From: a virus | Length of the DNA: 64,000 nt | Direction: 5' to 3' (one strand) | IMG/VR virus record: IMGVR_UViG_3300017731_002846 | Coordinates: 1-64,000 of that record | Shown here: positions 46,393 to 53,848 of the stretch, in pieces | How the letters are laid out: every line of letters begins with the position of its first letter | Position numbering within the stretch: the stretch's first letter is position 1 | Position numbers and translations under genes: made by a program | Notes under the pieces: model-generated | What the model saw: only the letters and a program-made list of their open reading frames with translations | Told to the model about the DNA's origin: nothing | The model's database searches: none

Positions 46393-46756
46393 TGGTGGAC
46401 GTGGCGGTAGTCGAAACCGCGTCTTTAAATCTTCAAGAAATATACATCTACAAGTTTAGTTTATTTTTTTTATAGTTATGATATAAACATCTAACTACTC
46501 GTTTCAGTTATTTACAGTTTGTGGAACAAGTAAACTTTTTCTGTTTTGCAGATACATAACCCCGCAATCTCAATATCTGCGTCAAGAGTTACGAGGTAGC
46601 GGATACTAGGCCGCTAAAGCAAGCTCTTCGCTTTTAGGCGAGTAAGCTTTGATACGTGACTTATTGCCATGTAAACTTTTGTGCCTTTTTAAGGAGCCAG
46701 ACACACTCCTACTTGCAGTATACCAATTCAATTTAAATCAAATCCAGTACACGCCC
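46393..46756 (-). ncRNA. ssrA: transfer-messenger RNA
   Basis: 364 nt. The 5' end GGGCGTG pairs with CACGTCC near the 3' end, which finishes CCA. The T-arm is GCGGT-TTCGACT-ACCGC (about 46402-46418). Pseudoknot 1 is seen upstream of the tag: AGGAG pairs with CTCCT, and TGTG in the loop pairs with CACA. The resume codon GGC (46668-46666) lies 11 nt after PK1. The reading frame runs 20 codons to TAG (46608-46606) and ends ...SEELALAA. The RNA would rescue stalled ribosomes and tag peptides for ClpP-type proteases. The 3' CCA is encoded. A GTGTA element lies upstream. Confidence 0.9.
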
Positions 46757-46773
46757 ATAAAATATTAAAGAAC

Positions 46774-46789
46774 TAAATAATAATTACAC
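46774..46789 (-). promoter_or_regulatory. GTGTA-class promoter-like element (ssrA)
   Basis: GTGTAATTATTATTTA beginning 33 nt before the mature tmRNA 5' end, so transcription would start some 15-20 nt upstream, leaving a short leader for RNase P. Confidence 0.45.
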
Positions 46790-46792
46790 TAG

Positions 46793-47917
46793 CTATTGCC
46801 CCTTAGTAATTTCTTGTTCGCCATCTTGGCTCACAATACTTGTTTGAGATCTAGCGGCTTCATATAATGCATTATAGTTTTTTGTAACCTTCTTGTATCT
46901 CCCGCGAGTGATTTCACGAAGAGATTCTTCAGTGATCCTACTAGGGCCTTCATCCTCAAACAACTTAAGTATTGCAAGATCTTTAAGAGTTACATCAACT
47001 TCCCATTTAATTTGATACCCAAAATCAGGAATAGCCTGAGAGAGTTCGGGGGCAAATGCCCTTGGCTGATCTGCACTTTTAGACTCTGTCCAAGTAAATA
47101 CAGGTACAACCCCATGCCAAGTTTCATGAAAAGCTCCAATATTAATTTTTTGCTCGACTATAGAGCCGTCAATCTTAGATGGATTGAGAGCATCAAATAA
47201 ATTATTATAAGCCAATGGAAAACCAAAGTCATGTTCTTCGTAACAATAAATATGCAAGTATTTAAACAAATTAAATGCTGACCAAGAACCATGATCTGCA
47301 TTTTTTAATACAAGCCTCCTTTGAGCCGAAGGGTCAAGCTCTTTAAAGTTACCATAAAAACGATCAGTAAAATCGCAATAAGCATCGTGATCCTCTTTGC
47401 TAGGTTGGGAATTTAAATGCAAAGATATTGGCGCGGAAATATTTTCTTGAGCGCCTATTTCATCAAGGAACCAGGAATAAAAATTAATCTCTTTGATCGA
47501 TTTTTCAACCACCGAGTCGTCGTCGTCAATTAATTTACAGAATTTATCAGGCTGAATAGACAAAGAAACCCCTTTGGTTACAGCCGTCCTGCCGATCTCT
47601 TTAATTGCATTTAAAAGTTCACCATGTTCTGGCAAATCTGTGATAGATAAATCAGATGAAGGATCAGAAAGAATACCAAATACGGATGTATTTAATCGAT
47701 AATGATCGATTCCACTATCTCGGCAGAAATCAATAATCTTAACAGTAAGATTTAAATTACTTAAAATCTCGTCTTTTAATTTCTTGAGGGCAGCTTGATC
47801 ACCCTGCTGCGAAGACAGCTCGGTGTAAGCTTTGCGGGTCATGCCCACAAAAGTGTTTGCCGGATCCTCTTGCTCGAGGATTTTTGAAGTGCAGACTAGT
47901 CCGTATTTGGTATTCAT
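46793..47917 (-). CDS. UvdE-family protein with lost metal ligands
   Basis: 374 aa. Clear homologue of the 13022-14041 UvdE: MTRKAYTELSSQQGDQAALK, HYRLNTSVFGIL, PISLHLNSQ, and NNLFDAL..., PVFTWTES align. Of the putative metal ligands of the active copy, H124 is Q122, E205 is K205, D237 is N238, H240 is F241, H278 is T275, H290 is F288 and E316 is D308; only H169 is kept as H167. Probably cannot bind the metal cluster. It may bind DNA or damage without cutting, or have another function. It has about 60 extra C-terminal residues. Confidence 0.8.
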   Translation of the reverse strand: MNTKYGLVCTSKILEQEDPANTFVGMTRKAYTELSSQQGDQAALKKLKDEILSNLNLTVKIIDFCRDSGIDHYRLNTSVFGILSDPSSDLSITDLPEHGELLNAIKEIGRTAVTKGVSLSIQPDKFCKLIDDDDSVVEKSIKEINFYSWFLDEIGAQENISAPISLHLNSQPSKEDHDAYCDFTDRFYGNFKELDPSAQRRLVLKNADHGSWSAFNLFKYLHIYCYEEHDFGFPLAYNNLFDALNPSKIDGSIVEQKINIGAFHETWHGVVPVFTWTESKSADQPRAFAPELSQAIPDFGYQIKWEVDVTLKDLAILKLFEDEGPSRITEESLREITRGRYKKVTKNYNALYEAARSQTSIVSQDGEQEITKGQ

Positions 47918-47931
47918 TAAATCCTTATATA

Positions 47932-48201
47932 TTAGATAAGATCAACTTCTTCGACTTCTTCAACTTCTTCAGCAACCTTGCCAGAAGACTTAGATCCACC
48001 TTGATCCTGATCTTTTTGCTTATAGATCCGAAAGTCAGGAGCCTTAGGATTATCATCCTTAAACTTATTCTTAAAAAGAATAACTTTCTCTCCATTAACT
48101 TGACCGGTCAGGTACTTCTCATTGGAACCCTGCTTGACGTTTACCCAAAGTGCACCCATTTCTCGGTTGCTCCACTCTTTATTTTCAGTATTTTCACTCA
48201 T
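47932..48201 (-). CDS. DUF736-like protein with acidic tail (89 aa)
   Basis: EMGALWVNVKQGSNEKYLTG then KVILFKNKFKDDNPKAPDFR has the I/M-G-A-L-W...K-Y-L-x-G...F-x-N-x-x-x-x-NPKAPD-x-R/V pattern of a small single-strand-binding-like family (DUF736-like). It ends in an acidic EEVEEVEEVDLI tail as in SSB proteins, which often recruit partners. Position directly upstream of the UvdE-like gene. Confidence 0.6.
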   Translation of the reverse strand: MSENTENKEWSNREMGALWVNVKQGSNEKYLTGQVNGEKVILFKNKFKDDNPKAPDFRIYKQKDQDQGGSKSSGKVAEEVEEVEEVDLI

Positions 48202-48231
48202 AATTTATTATATAGTATATTAATATTTAAT

Positions 48232-48312
48232 TTAAAATTTTCTAAGTTCACCAGTATTTTTACAAAGTATATATGCCGCAAATAGCATAATTATTATTTT
48301 GATTATTATCAT
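48232..48312 (-). CDS. possible membrane micropeptide (26 aa)
   Basis: MIIIKIIIMLFAAYILCKNT..., one hydrophobic helix, 4 nt after the end of the next gene. Low certainty. Confidence 0.4.
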   Translation of the reverse strand: MIIIKIIIMLFAAYILCKNTGELRKF

Positions 48313-48316
48313 GTCT

Positions 48317-48853
48317 TTATCTGTATTGTTTTCTTAGTAGTCGCCAGCGATCAGAATCTATAGGTTTGCTGCCATTATCTATAGCATACAACATATCTAT
48401 GATTTCGTCAAGCGAATTATAAATATATTTATGTGGCATCATACCAAGCATCCATAGTGGGGTCTTTGCTTTGCCGCCTTCCATGCTAATAAAGATTGGC
48501 TTTTTCATGCGTACTGCCGTTACAATTTCTTCACCGCTACCCCAACTTGCAACCTCTGGAACAAGATGAGCAATAATAAAGTCACTGCGATCAACAAGGT
48601 TCAAATCATATGAACGAACGGTCTTCATTTTCTCCGCAACACGATCATATTGCTTGGTCTTCATCCAAGTTTCCATCTCGATGCGAGAAGCTTCATCCTC
48701 TTCTACATCCTTAATAAAAGGTTTTTCGTAGGGATTAAAGCAAGTAATATTAAGGTCCGAAAGTTTTTCGGTTACTTCTTGCCGCCAATCTCGGCCACTC
48801 AAATACTGCATGTGGCCAACTAAATATGTTTTTGTTTTATATAAGAGATTCAT
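48317..48853 (-). CDS. nucleoside 2-deoxyribosyltransferase-like protein
   Basis: 178 aa. TYLVGHMQYLSGRDWRQEVT, FNPYEKPF, and the segment LVDRSDFIIAHLVPEVASWG then SGEEIVTAVRMKKPIFI match a phage/bacterial family with the nucleoside 2-deoxyribosyltransferase fold. D (DRSDF) and E (GSGEE) fit the catalytic positions. Might salvage bases or process a nucleotide signal. Promoter 48864-48892. Confidence 0.75.
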   Translation of the reverse strand: MNLLYKTKTYLVGHMQYLSGRDWRQEVTEKLSDLNITCFNPYEKPFIKDVEEDEASRIEMETWMKTKQYDRVAEKMKTVRSYDLNLVDRSDFIIAHLVPEVASWGSGEEIVTAVRMKKPIFISMEGGKAKTPLWMLGMMPHKYIYNSLDEIIDMLYAIDNGSKPIDSDRWRLLRKQYR

Positions 48854-48863
48854 CTTGCCATAT

Positions 48864-48892
48864 AATATAGCAAAAATGAATTAAGTTGTCAA
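48864..48892 (-). promoter_or_regulatory. sigma70-type promoter
   Basis: TTGACA (48892-48887), 17-nt spacer, TATATT (48869-48864), 11 nt before ATG 48853. It is the rightmost sigma70-type promoter; none is seen in the tail region after it. Confidence 0.6.
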
Positions 48893-48895
48893 GTA

Positions 48896-49141
48896 TTAAT
48901 TATTATTTAAACTTTCTAATATAACTTTTAAATCATCTGCATCAGAGCAAGCATCAATGTCCTCTTGGATTTTATTATATTTAACACGAATTTCTGCACG
49001 AGATTTTTCCGCTTCAGCCGCATCATTCCCGGGAATTTGCTTCATAATGATAGCATCATATGGTTCGAATTCTTTTTCCCTTTCCACACGTCGAGAAGAG
49101 TGAACAATTTCTTTCGCTTTGTTTAAATTAATTTTTATCAT
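48896..49141 (-). CDS. tail-fibre-associated helical protein (81 aa)
   Basis: Starts at ATG 49141 (MIKINLNKAKEIVHSSRRVE); the longer frame lies in the upstream gene. AKEIVHxxRRxxREKEF and IxKQIPG are a pattern found in phages right after tail-fibre genes, where related proteins are thought to help assembly. Overlaps the end of 49128-49949 by 14 nt. Confidence 0.65.
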   Translation of the reverse strand: MIKINLNKAKEIVHSSRRVEREKEFEPYDAIIMKQIPGNDAAEAEKSRAEIRVKYNKIQEDIDACSDADDLKVILESLNNN

Positions 49142-49949
49142 CGGTAACCTCCTCAGTTTCTGCCACAACATGTCCCCTTCGGCTTTCTGGGGGTAATTTA
49201 TTAAATAATTGAAGTAATTTTTGCTGGTGTGTGCTGACCGCAGCCTGTGATTCAGCAACTAAAGAATTTGCATCAACAATAGAAAATTTAACTTGATTTA
49301 TTTTATTATTCTGATTGTTTAATTTTTCAACGAATTGATCGGATTCTAACCTGGCATTTGCTGCCTCTGTTTTATTATTAAATAATTTATCTTGGGCTTT
49401 GAATGCATTTTTTGAGATCTTTCGAAGGTCAACGGCGGATTGTTTTTCCTCTTCGCTAGCTTCCTCTCCTTTATCTGCTACAATTTTCTCTGCATTTTCG
49501 GCGGCCAACTTTTTCTCTTTCCAATCAGACTTAGCAGCAAAAGCAGAATCCTTGGTGCCTGCCCATACTTTTTCTTTTTCGGTGGCTAAATTATTTAAGC
49601 TGGCATGTTCAGCAGAAAGCTCTTCTAGTTCTGTCTCTAAGGCTTTTAAATTATTTTCAAAAGATTCTAATTGTTCTTGGCGGCTAGATAAAAGTTGTTT
49701 ACTATTAGATAGTAATTGTTTTGCGTTCGTTTCTCCACCGATGCCGTCATTTAAGTCGGATTCTTCAATGTCCCAAGCCGCACGGAATACACGATCCTGC
49801 GGAAGCTCCTCGGTTGTACCGACCCTGTATAGCACACCAAATGGCAACATTTTTTGAGCTTGTTCATGCACCCCTTCAACATCCAAAGAATCAACAAAAT
49901 GAGTGATATGTAAATTGCCTTCTTGTTTATATATTAAAATGTTTTTCAT
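49128..49949 (-). CDS. tail-fibre assembly-like protein with long coiled coil (273 aa)
   Basis: The N-terminal 70 residues (ILIYKQEGNLHITHFVDSLD...LPQDRVFRAAWDI) match the short tail-fibre-assembly/DUF-type domain with P-x-D-R-x-F-R-x-A-W. The rest is a coiled coil (about 85-250). Follows the tail fibre (gap 12 nt) and precedes the small assembly gene, so a structural or chaperone role is likely. Confidence 0.7.
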   Translation of the reverse strand: MKNILIYKQEGNLHITHFVDSLDVEGVHEQAQKMLPFGVLYRVGTTEELPQDRVFRAAWDIEESDLNDGIGGETNAKQLLSNSKQLLSSRQEQLESFENNLKALETELEELSAEHASLNNLATEKEKVWAGTKDSAFAAKSDWKEKKLAAENAEKIVADKGEEASEEEKQSAVDLRKISKNAFKAQDKLFNNKTEAANARLESDQFVEKLNNQNNKINQVKFSIVDANSLVAESQAAVSTHQQKLLQLFNKLPPESRRGHVVAETEEVTDDKN

Positions 49950-49961
49950 GACTCTTGAGCG

Positions 49962-52900
49962 TTAATGAATGACTACAGAAACTTTCTGATCAGCTGCTTG
50001 ATTCGGGAACGTTCCGGCATCTCTACCCACTAGTATATCAACCTTTGTGGATGTGGCATTTCTATAACATGGATCGAACGGGGCAGTGGCCAATTCAATA
50101 CCAATAGTTACCACAGGGTTTGGGGTTGAGTTCGTATAGTTGACAGTATAATCGCCTGTGCCATTATCCGTTATACTTGCTACATTATAACTATTTGTTA
50201 TGCTTGCAGTTAAATCTGCGCTGGCTCCATCAAATGCCACATAGGCACGTGGCCCGCCGCCAGTGCTATCGAAGTACCCATCTAGCCGGACCGCAGCCAC
50301 GTTATTAAAGCTCAAGTATATCCCTCTATCGCCAGCATTATTTGTAAATACCGGAGCAATTAATTGTTTAGAATTTGGATGACGAGGGCGGTTATATGTA
50401 GTTGAAGCTTGGTCCTCGACTAATTGAAGGGAGCCTAGATATGAACCGTCTAACTCTTGTTTTTGTGATGCATAAAGAGATGCAGTGGTCCAGGAATCGT
50501 TGGTTCTAGCCCAAAAGACCACCGACGATGCAGTGTCAGGTATACCCATGGCGGTCGTGGTGGTAAACCCGGAGCTAAGTGTTACCTGACTATCTAGGAA
50601 AATTGGCCCGCCGCCGGAACCTCCTCCGCCATTTGTTTGCACCCAACCAGTTCCATCTATATAAACATAAAGCTTGCCGACCGATTCATTGAACCACAAA
50701 TCTCCATCTGATGGGTTAGTTGGAGCCACCGTACCTGTTGAGACATTTGTGCCGCCGCTACCGCCGCTGACAGCTTTCATATGACCGATAATTCTTAACC
50801 AATTTTTATTGAGTGTTGAAATAAATATACCTCTCGTTCCAGCGCCTGTTTCTTGCACCGGAACCAGATATTCTGAAGTCTCATATACATTGCCACCCCC
50901 GTCGCCAGCACCTCTTCCAGAATAATGAACCAATTGATCAGTCCAACCAGTTGCCGTATCTGAACCTGTATGTGTTTTGTGTGTTTTAAAATGTGCATAT
51001 TCCTGCCAGCCCAAAGAAAGATGCTGAAAAGATATATGCAAATATTCAATGTCTGAATCCGTTACTTCGTAAAATCCATCTGCTAAATCTTCATGAGGCC
51101 AGACTTGCGTTAATTCAGTGCCGCCGCCAGTGCCGCCGCCAGTGCCGCCGCCATTGGTTTGAACCCATCCAGTGCCACTTATATAAACATAGAGCTCACC
51201 TGTTGTTTCATTGAACCATAAATCGCCCTCCGATGCCCCAGTTGGAGCAGGCTCTGTTGAGACTATTACACTTGAGCCGCCACCTGGAACAGGCGCCCAG
51301 TTTCCGTCGGCACGTAAATATTCGCCGCCAGAAACTTCAAGAGCAGTTGGGCCAGGAACCAATCCTTTTGTGTCTTGAGAAAAAACCTCAGTCTTTACTT
51401 TAATGGCCAGCTCATTAATTTTATTGCGAATATCCTCTAATGTGATTTCAAGACCCGGGCCTGGAATAGTACCAACTCCGCCAGGAGAAGCAGGAGAGCC
51501 ATCATCAACATCCTCGCCAAAAACAATTATAGAGCCAGTCATCGCATTTGGATGATTGTCGCATTGATATGTATAGTTGCCAGCACCAACACCAGCCAGT
51601 TTGATGATATGCCGACCCTCTCCTCGTCCGTGGTTTAGGTAATGGTCTGCTCCCCATACACCTTTTGTGTCGGTTCCTCCGCCGCTAAGATAAGCTGCAT
51701 AAGCAGCAGTTAAATCTGCATGATTATCGACATATGAATCATAATTATCCGAACGTAATACTGCAGTAAATAAATCGTTGTCATTATAAATATAAATCGG
51801 ATGATTAATGATCGAGTCCGTATGATTGATGTATTCTGCAGTGCCATCAACAAAATCAGCAACATCATTCATTGTAGGATATGTCCCTGGATCGTTTAAG
51901 AAAAAGTCTTCTTGGCCAGTAGTTGCGCCACGTAGAAGCAAAACTCCATAAAGTTCCTGAATTTTAGAAGCATCAGGAGTGGATGCTAAAAATGTACTAG
52001 TAAAAGCTGCCTTGCTTCGATAATCAGCTATATAAAAATCATCGCCTGTGCGAAGATAAAGAGTCGAGTCGCTTGCAGCTGAAGGGCTATCTACTTCAGT
52101 CAGCAACTTCGACCAATCGTTTGGATCAAGCGTCACATCTTTATACCATAAATAGGCACCAAAAGAAGGGTCGTTGGTAATCAAATAAGCACCTTCAGTA
52201 TCATGAGAAGAAATAGAAAGACCTTCATCCCTCCATGCAGGAGCCCCAGCACCATCAGTCTTCCATACCTTGTTAAGATTACCAGCACCAGCCGCTACCA
52301 CCCCATGTTTGTCGACTGAATTTGGAAAACTAGAGAGAGGGTAAAAATTGTTGTCGGCCGCTAACAGTTCAAGGTCGGTAATTTCTTGCGAATCAGGAGC
52401 ACGAACGAGGCCAGATACTCCTACTGAGAATAAATTAGCACCGCCGGGTAAAACTGCCCAGTTGCCGTCTGCAGCAAGATATCGATCATCCGCTGTGGTG
52501 GAGGCTGGTACAAGACCAGAAGCTGTAGTGCTAAATAGATCGTATGTCGCATTTTCATCATCTCTCCATGCAGGAGCCCCAGCACCATCAGTCTTCCATA
52601 CCTTGTTAAGATTACCAGCACCAGCCGCTACCACCCCATGTTTATCGACTGAATTTGGAAAACTGGAGAGAGGGTAAAAATTGTTGTCGGCCGCTAACAG
52701 TTCAAGGCCGGTACTTTCTTGCGAATCAGGAGCACGAACGAGGCCAGATACTCCTACTGAGAATAAATTATTTACTGTATCTTCATCTTCTCTCCAGCCG
52801 GGTACTCCAGCATTATCAGTCTTCCATACTTTATTAACTTGTCCAGCGCTAGAGGGTACAATGCCTGAGACAGTATCAGTGTTAACTGGCAATAAATCAA

Positions 52901-53027
52901 ACAAATTAGAAATACTAAACCTATATGTGTCCCCACCATCAAAATCGCAAACAGCTAACACATCGTTTGTTGTTATTGTGCTTATAGGATCTGGAAGATC
53001 TATCTCTCTAATTGTTTTAAATGACAT
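49962..53027 (-). CDS. tail fibre protein with repeated modules (1021 aa)
   Basis: Modular: repeats of the type VSGLVRAPDSQE ... LELLAADNNFYPLSSFPNSV ... GAGNLNKVWKTDGAGAPAWR in the first 300 residues. Then come a YTYQCDNHPNAMTGSIIVFG copper-protein-like segment (about residue 490), two copies of GDLWFNE-x-x-G-x-L-Y-V-Y-I-x-G-T-GW-VQTNGGG and beta-rich C-terminal domains. Typical of long fibres of marine myoviruses. Includes a 207-bp DNA repeat, which favours domain shuffling. Confidence 0.8.
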   Translation of the reverse strand: MSFKTIREIDLPDPISTITTNDVLAVCDFDGGDTYRFSISNLFDLLPVNTDTVSGIVPSSAGQVNKVWKTDNAGVPGWREDEDTVNNLFSVGVSGLVRAPDSQESTGLELLAADNNFYPLSSFPNSVDKHGVVAAGAGNLNKVWKTDGAGAPAWRDDENATYDLFSTTASGLVPASTTADDRYLAADGNWAVLPGGANLFSVGVSGLVRAPDSQEITDLELLAADNNFYPLSSFPNSVDKHGVVAAGAGNLNKVWKTDGAGAPAWRDEGLSISSHDTEGAYLITNDPSFGAYLWYKDVTLDPNDWSKLLTEVDSPSAASDSTLYLRTGDDFYIADYRSKAAFTSTFLASTPDASKIQELYGVLLLRGATTGQEDFFLNDPGTYPTMNDVADFVDGTAEYINHTDSIINHPIYIYNDNDLFTAVLRSDNYDSYVDNHADLTAAYAAYLSGGGTDTKGVWGADHYLNHGRGEGRHIIKLAGVGAGNYTYQCDNHPNAMTGSIIVFGEDVDDGSPASPGGVGTIPGPGLEITLEDIRNKINELAIKVKTEVFSQDTKGLVPGPTALEVSGGEYLRADGNWAPVPGGGSSVIVSTEPAPTGASEGDLWFNETTGELYVYISGTGWVQTNGGGTGGGTGGGTELTQVWPHEDLADGFYEVTDSDIEYLHISFQHLSLGWQEYAHFKTHKTHTGSDTATGWTDQLVHYSGRGAGDGGGNVYETSEYLVPVQETGAGTRGIFISTLNKNWLRIIGHMKAVSGGSGGTNVSTGTVAPTNPSDGDLWFNESVGKLYVYIDGTGWVQTNGGGGSGGGPIFLDSQVTLSSGFTTTTAMGIPDTASSVVFWARTNDSWTTASLYASQKQELDGSYLGSLQLVEDQASTTYNRPRHPNSKQLIAPVFTNNAGDRGIYLSFNNVAAVRLDGYFDSTGGGPRAYVAFDGASADLTASITNSYNVASITDNGTGDYTVNYTNSTPNPVVTIGIELATAPFDPCYRNATSTKVDILVGRDAGTFPNQAADQKVSVVIH
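52231..52437. repeat. fibre module repeat, copy 2
   Basis: About 207 bp, nearly identical to 52564-52770 (offset 333) with only a handful of differences. Encodes a VRAPDSQE ... APAWRD module. Confidence 0.85.
52564..52770. repeat. fibre module repeat, copy 1
   Basis: Nearer the 5' end of the fibre gene on the minus strand; pair of 52231-52437. Confidence 0.85.
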
Positions 53028-53046
53028 TATGTTTATTGTTCTTCGG

Positions 53047-53061
53047 TATATTTATATACAC
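53047..53061 (-). promoter_or_regulatory. GTGTA-class promoter-like element
   Basis: GTGTATATAAATATA; contains TATAAATA, identical to the T4 late promoter core. 34 nt before ATG 53027. Confidence 0.55.
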
Positions 53062-53069
53062 ATGAATAG

Positions 53070-53846
53070 TTACAGTTCATAGATTAAAATAGTTACTATA
53101 CCTGTGTCGACATTGGTTCCATCTGTTAGTTTAATATTTAAGTCCAACTTATTGGCTGATTTTGTTATATGTAGATTTGCGAAATCACTAGTATTACAAA
53201 TAGATGCAATAACCTGATAGTCATTAATTGAAGCGAAAGCGCTGAAATTAAATCCTACTCTATAAAAACCGCTACTGATCTTATTTACAGCGAAACCCGA
53301 GCTACCCCTTACAGTAGGTGATGCAGATAAGGTAAAATCTATTCCATACTTTGGGGATAAAGAATTACTAATTTGTCCATCTATATTTACATCTCCATGG
53401 ATATCGACCACTCCGTTATCCATCTCAACAAAAGTGTCGTTTTGCAGTTCACCAACAATCAGTTCATCTGTTAAGTGGCCAGATATTCCATCAATATCTT
53501 GATAGTATCCACTAACACCGCTAACCAGTTGTTGATTATAATCATAAATAAAATTTTCAGAACCAACAAGAGATGAACCGCTGACGAACTGAATATATTG
53601 ATCCCCAACAAGATTAGATGCCGCCCCTCCACGAGGCTCACCAAGTTCAGCTATTTTAGACCAATCAGTGTTGTTATTCTCTCCGGTTTTTTCGTATAAA
53701 AAATTAGTAGAAAGATCTAAAAACTTAGAACCCCGCATGCCGGCCGCTTTTAAACTCTTACCTTGACCAGTAGGCGGAGCAAAGTCAGAAATAAAAGGTT
53801 GACGTATACCTAAATTTGAGTTTACAAAATCTTCAAAAGCTCCCAT
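53070..53846 (-). CDS. virion structural protein (258 aa)
   Basis: The start MGAFEDFVNSNLGIRQPFIS, a NTDWSKIAELGEPRGG-type middle and beta-rich C-terminal domain resemble marine-phage tail proteins that open with 'GAFEDFVN-ELP/LGIR-P'. Adjacent genes 53849 and 56555 share GYF/GHL...DIDGIDG-type repeats. Probably a baseplate or fibre-hinge protein. Confidence 0.65.
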   Translation of the reverse strand: MGAFEDFVNSNLGIRQPFISDFAPPTGQGKSLKAAGMRGSKFLDLSTNFLYEKTGENNNTDWSKIAELGEPRGGAASNLVGDQYIQFVSGSSLVGSENFIYDYNQQLVSGVSGYYQDIDGISGHLTDELIVGELQNDTFVEMDNGVVDIHGDVNIDGQISNSLSPKYGIDFTLSASPTVRGSSGFAVNKISSGFYRVGFNFSAFASINDYQVIASICNTSDFANLHITKSANKLDLNIKLTDGTNVDTGIVTILIYEL

Positions 53847-53848
53847 AA

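Noticed and set aside
49399-49857. 152-codon plus-strand frame
   Set aside because: It is antisense to the coiled-coil part of the tail-fibre assembly-like gene. Its Ser/Phe/Ala-rich composition is the reverse image of Glu/Lys/Ala codons, and it has no promoter or coupling.
52348-53082. Plus-strand frames of 109-133 codons across the tail fibre
   Set aside because: They repeat because the fibre gene repeats, and the real frame has clear modular protein features.
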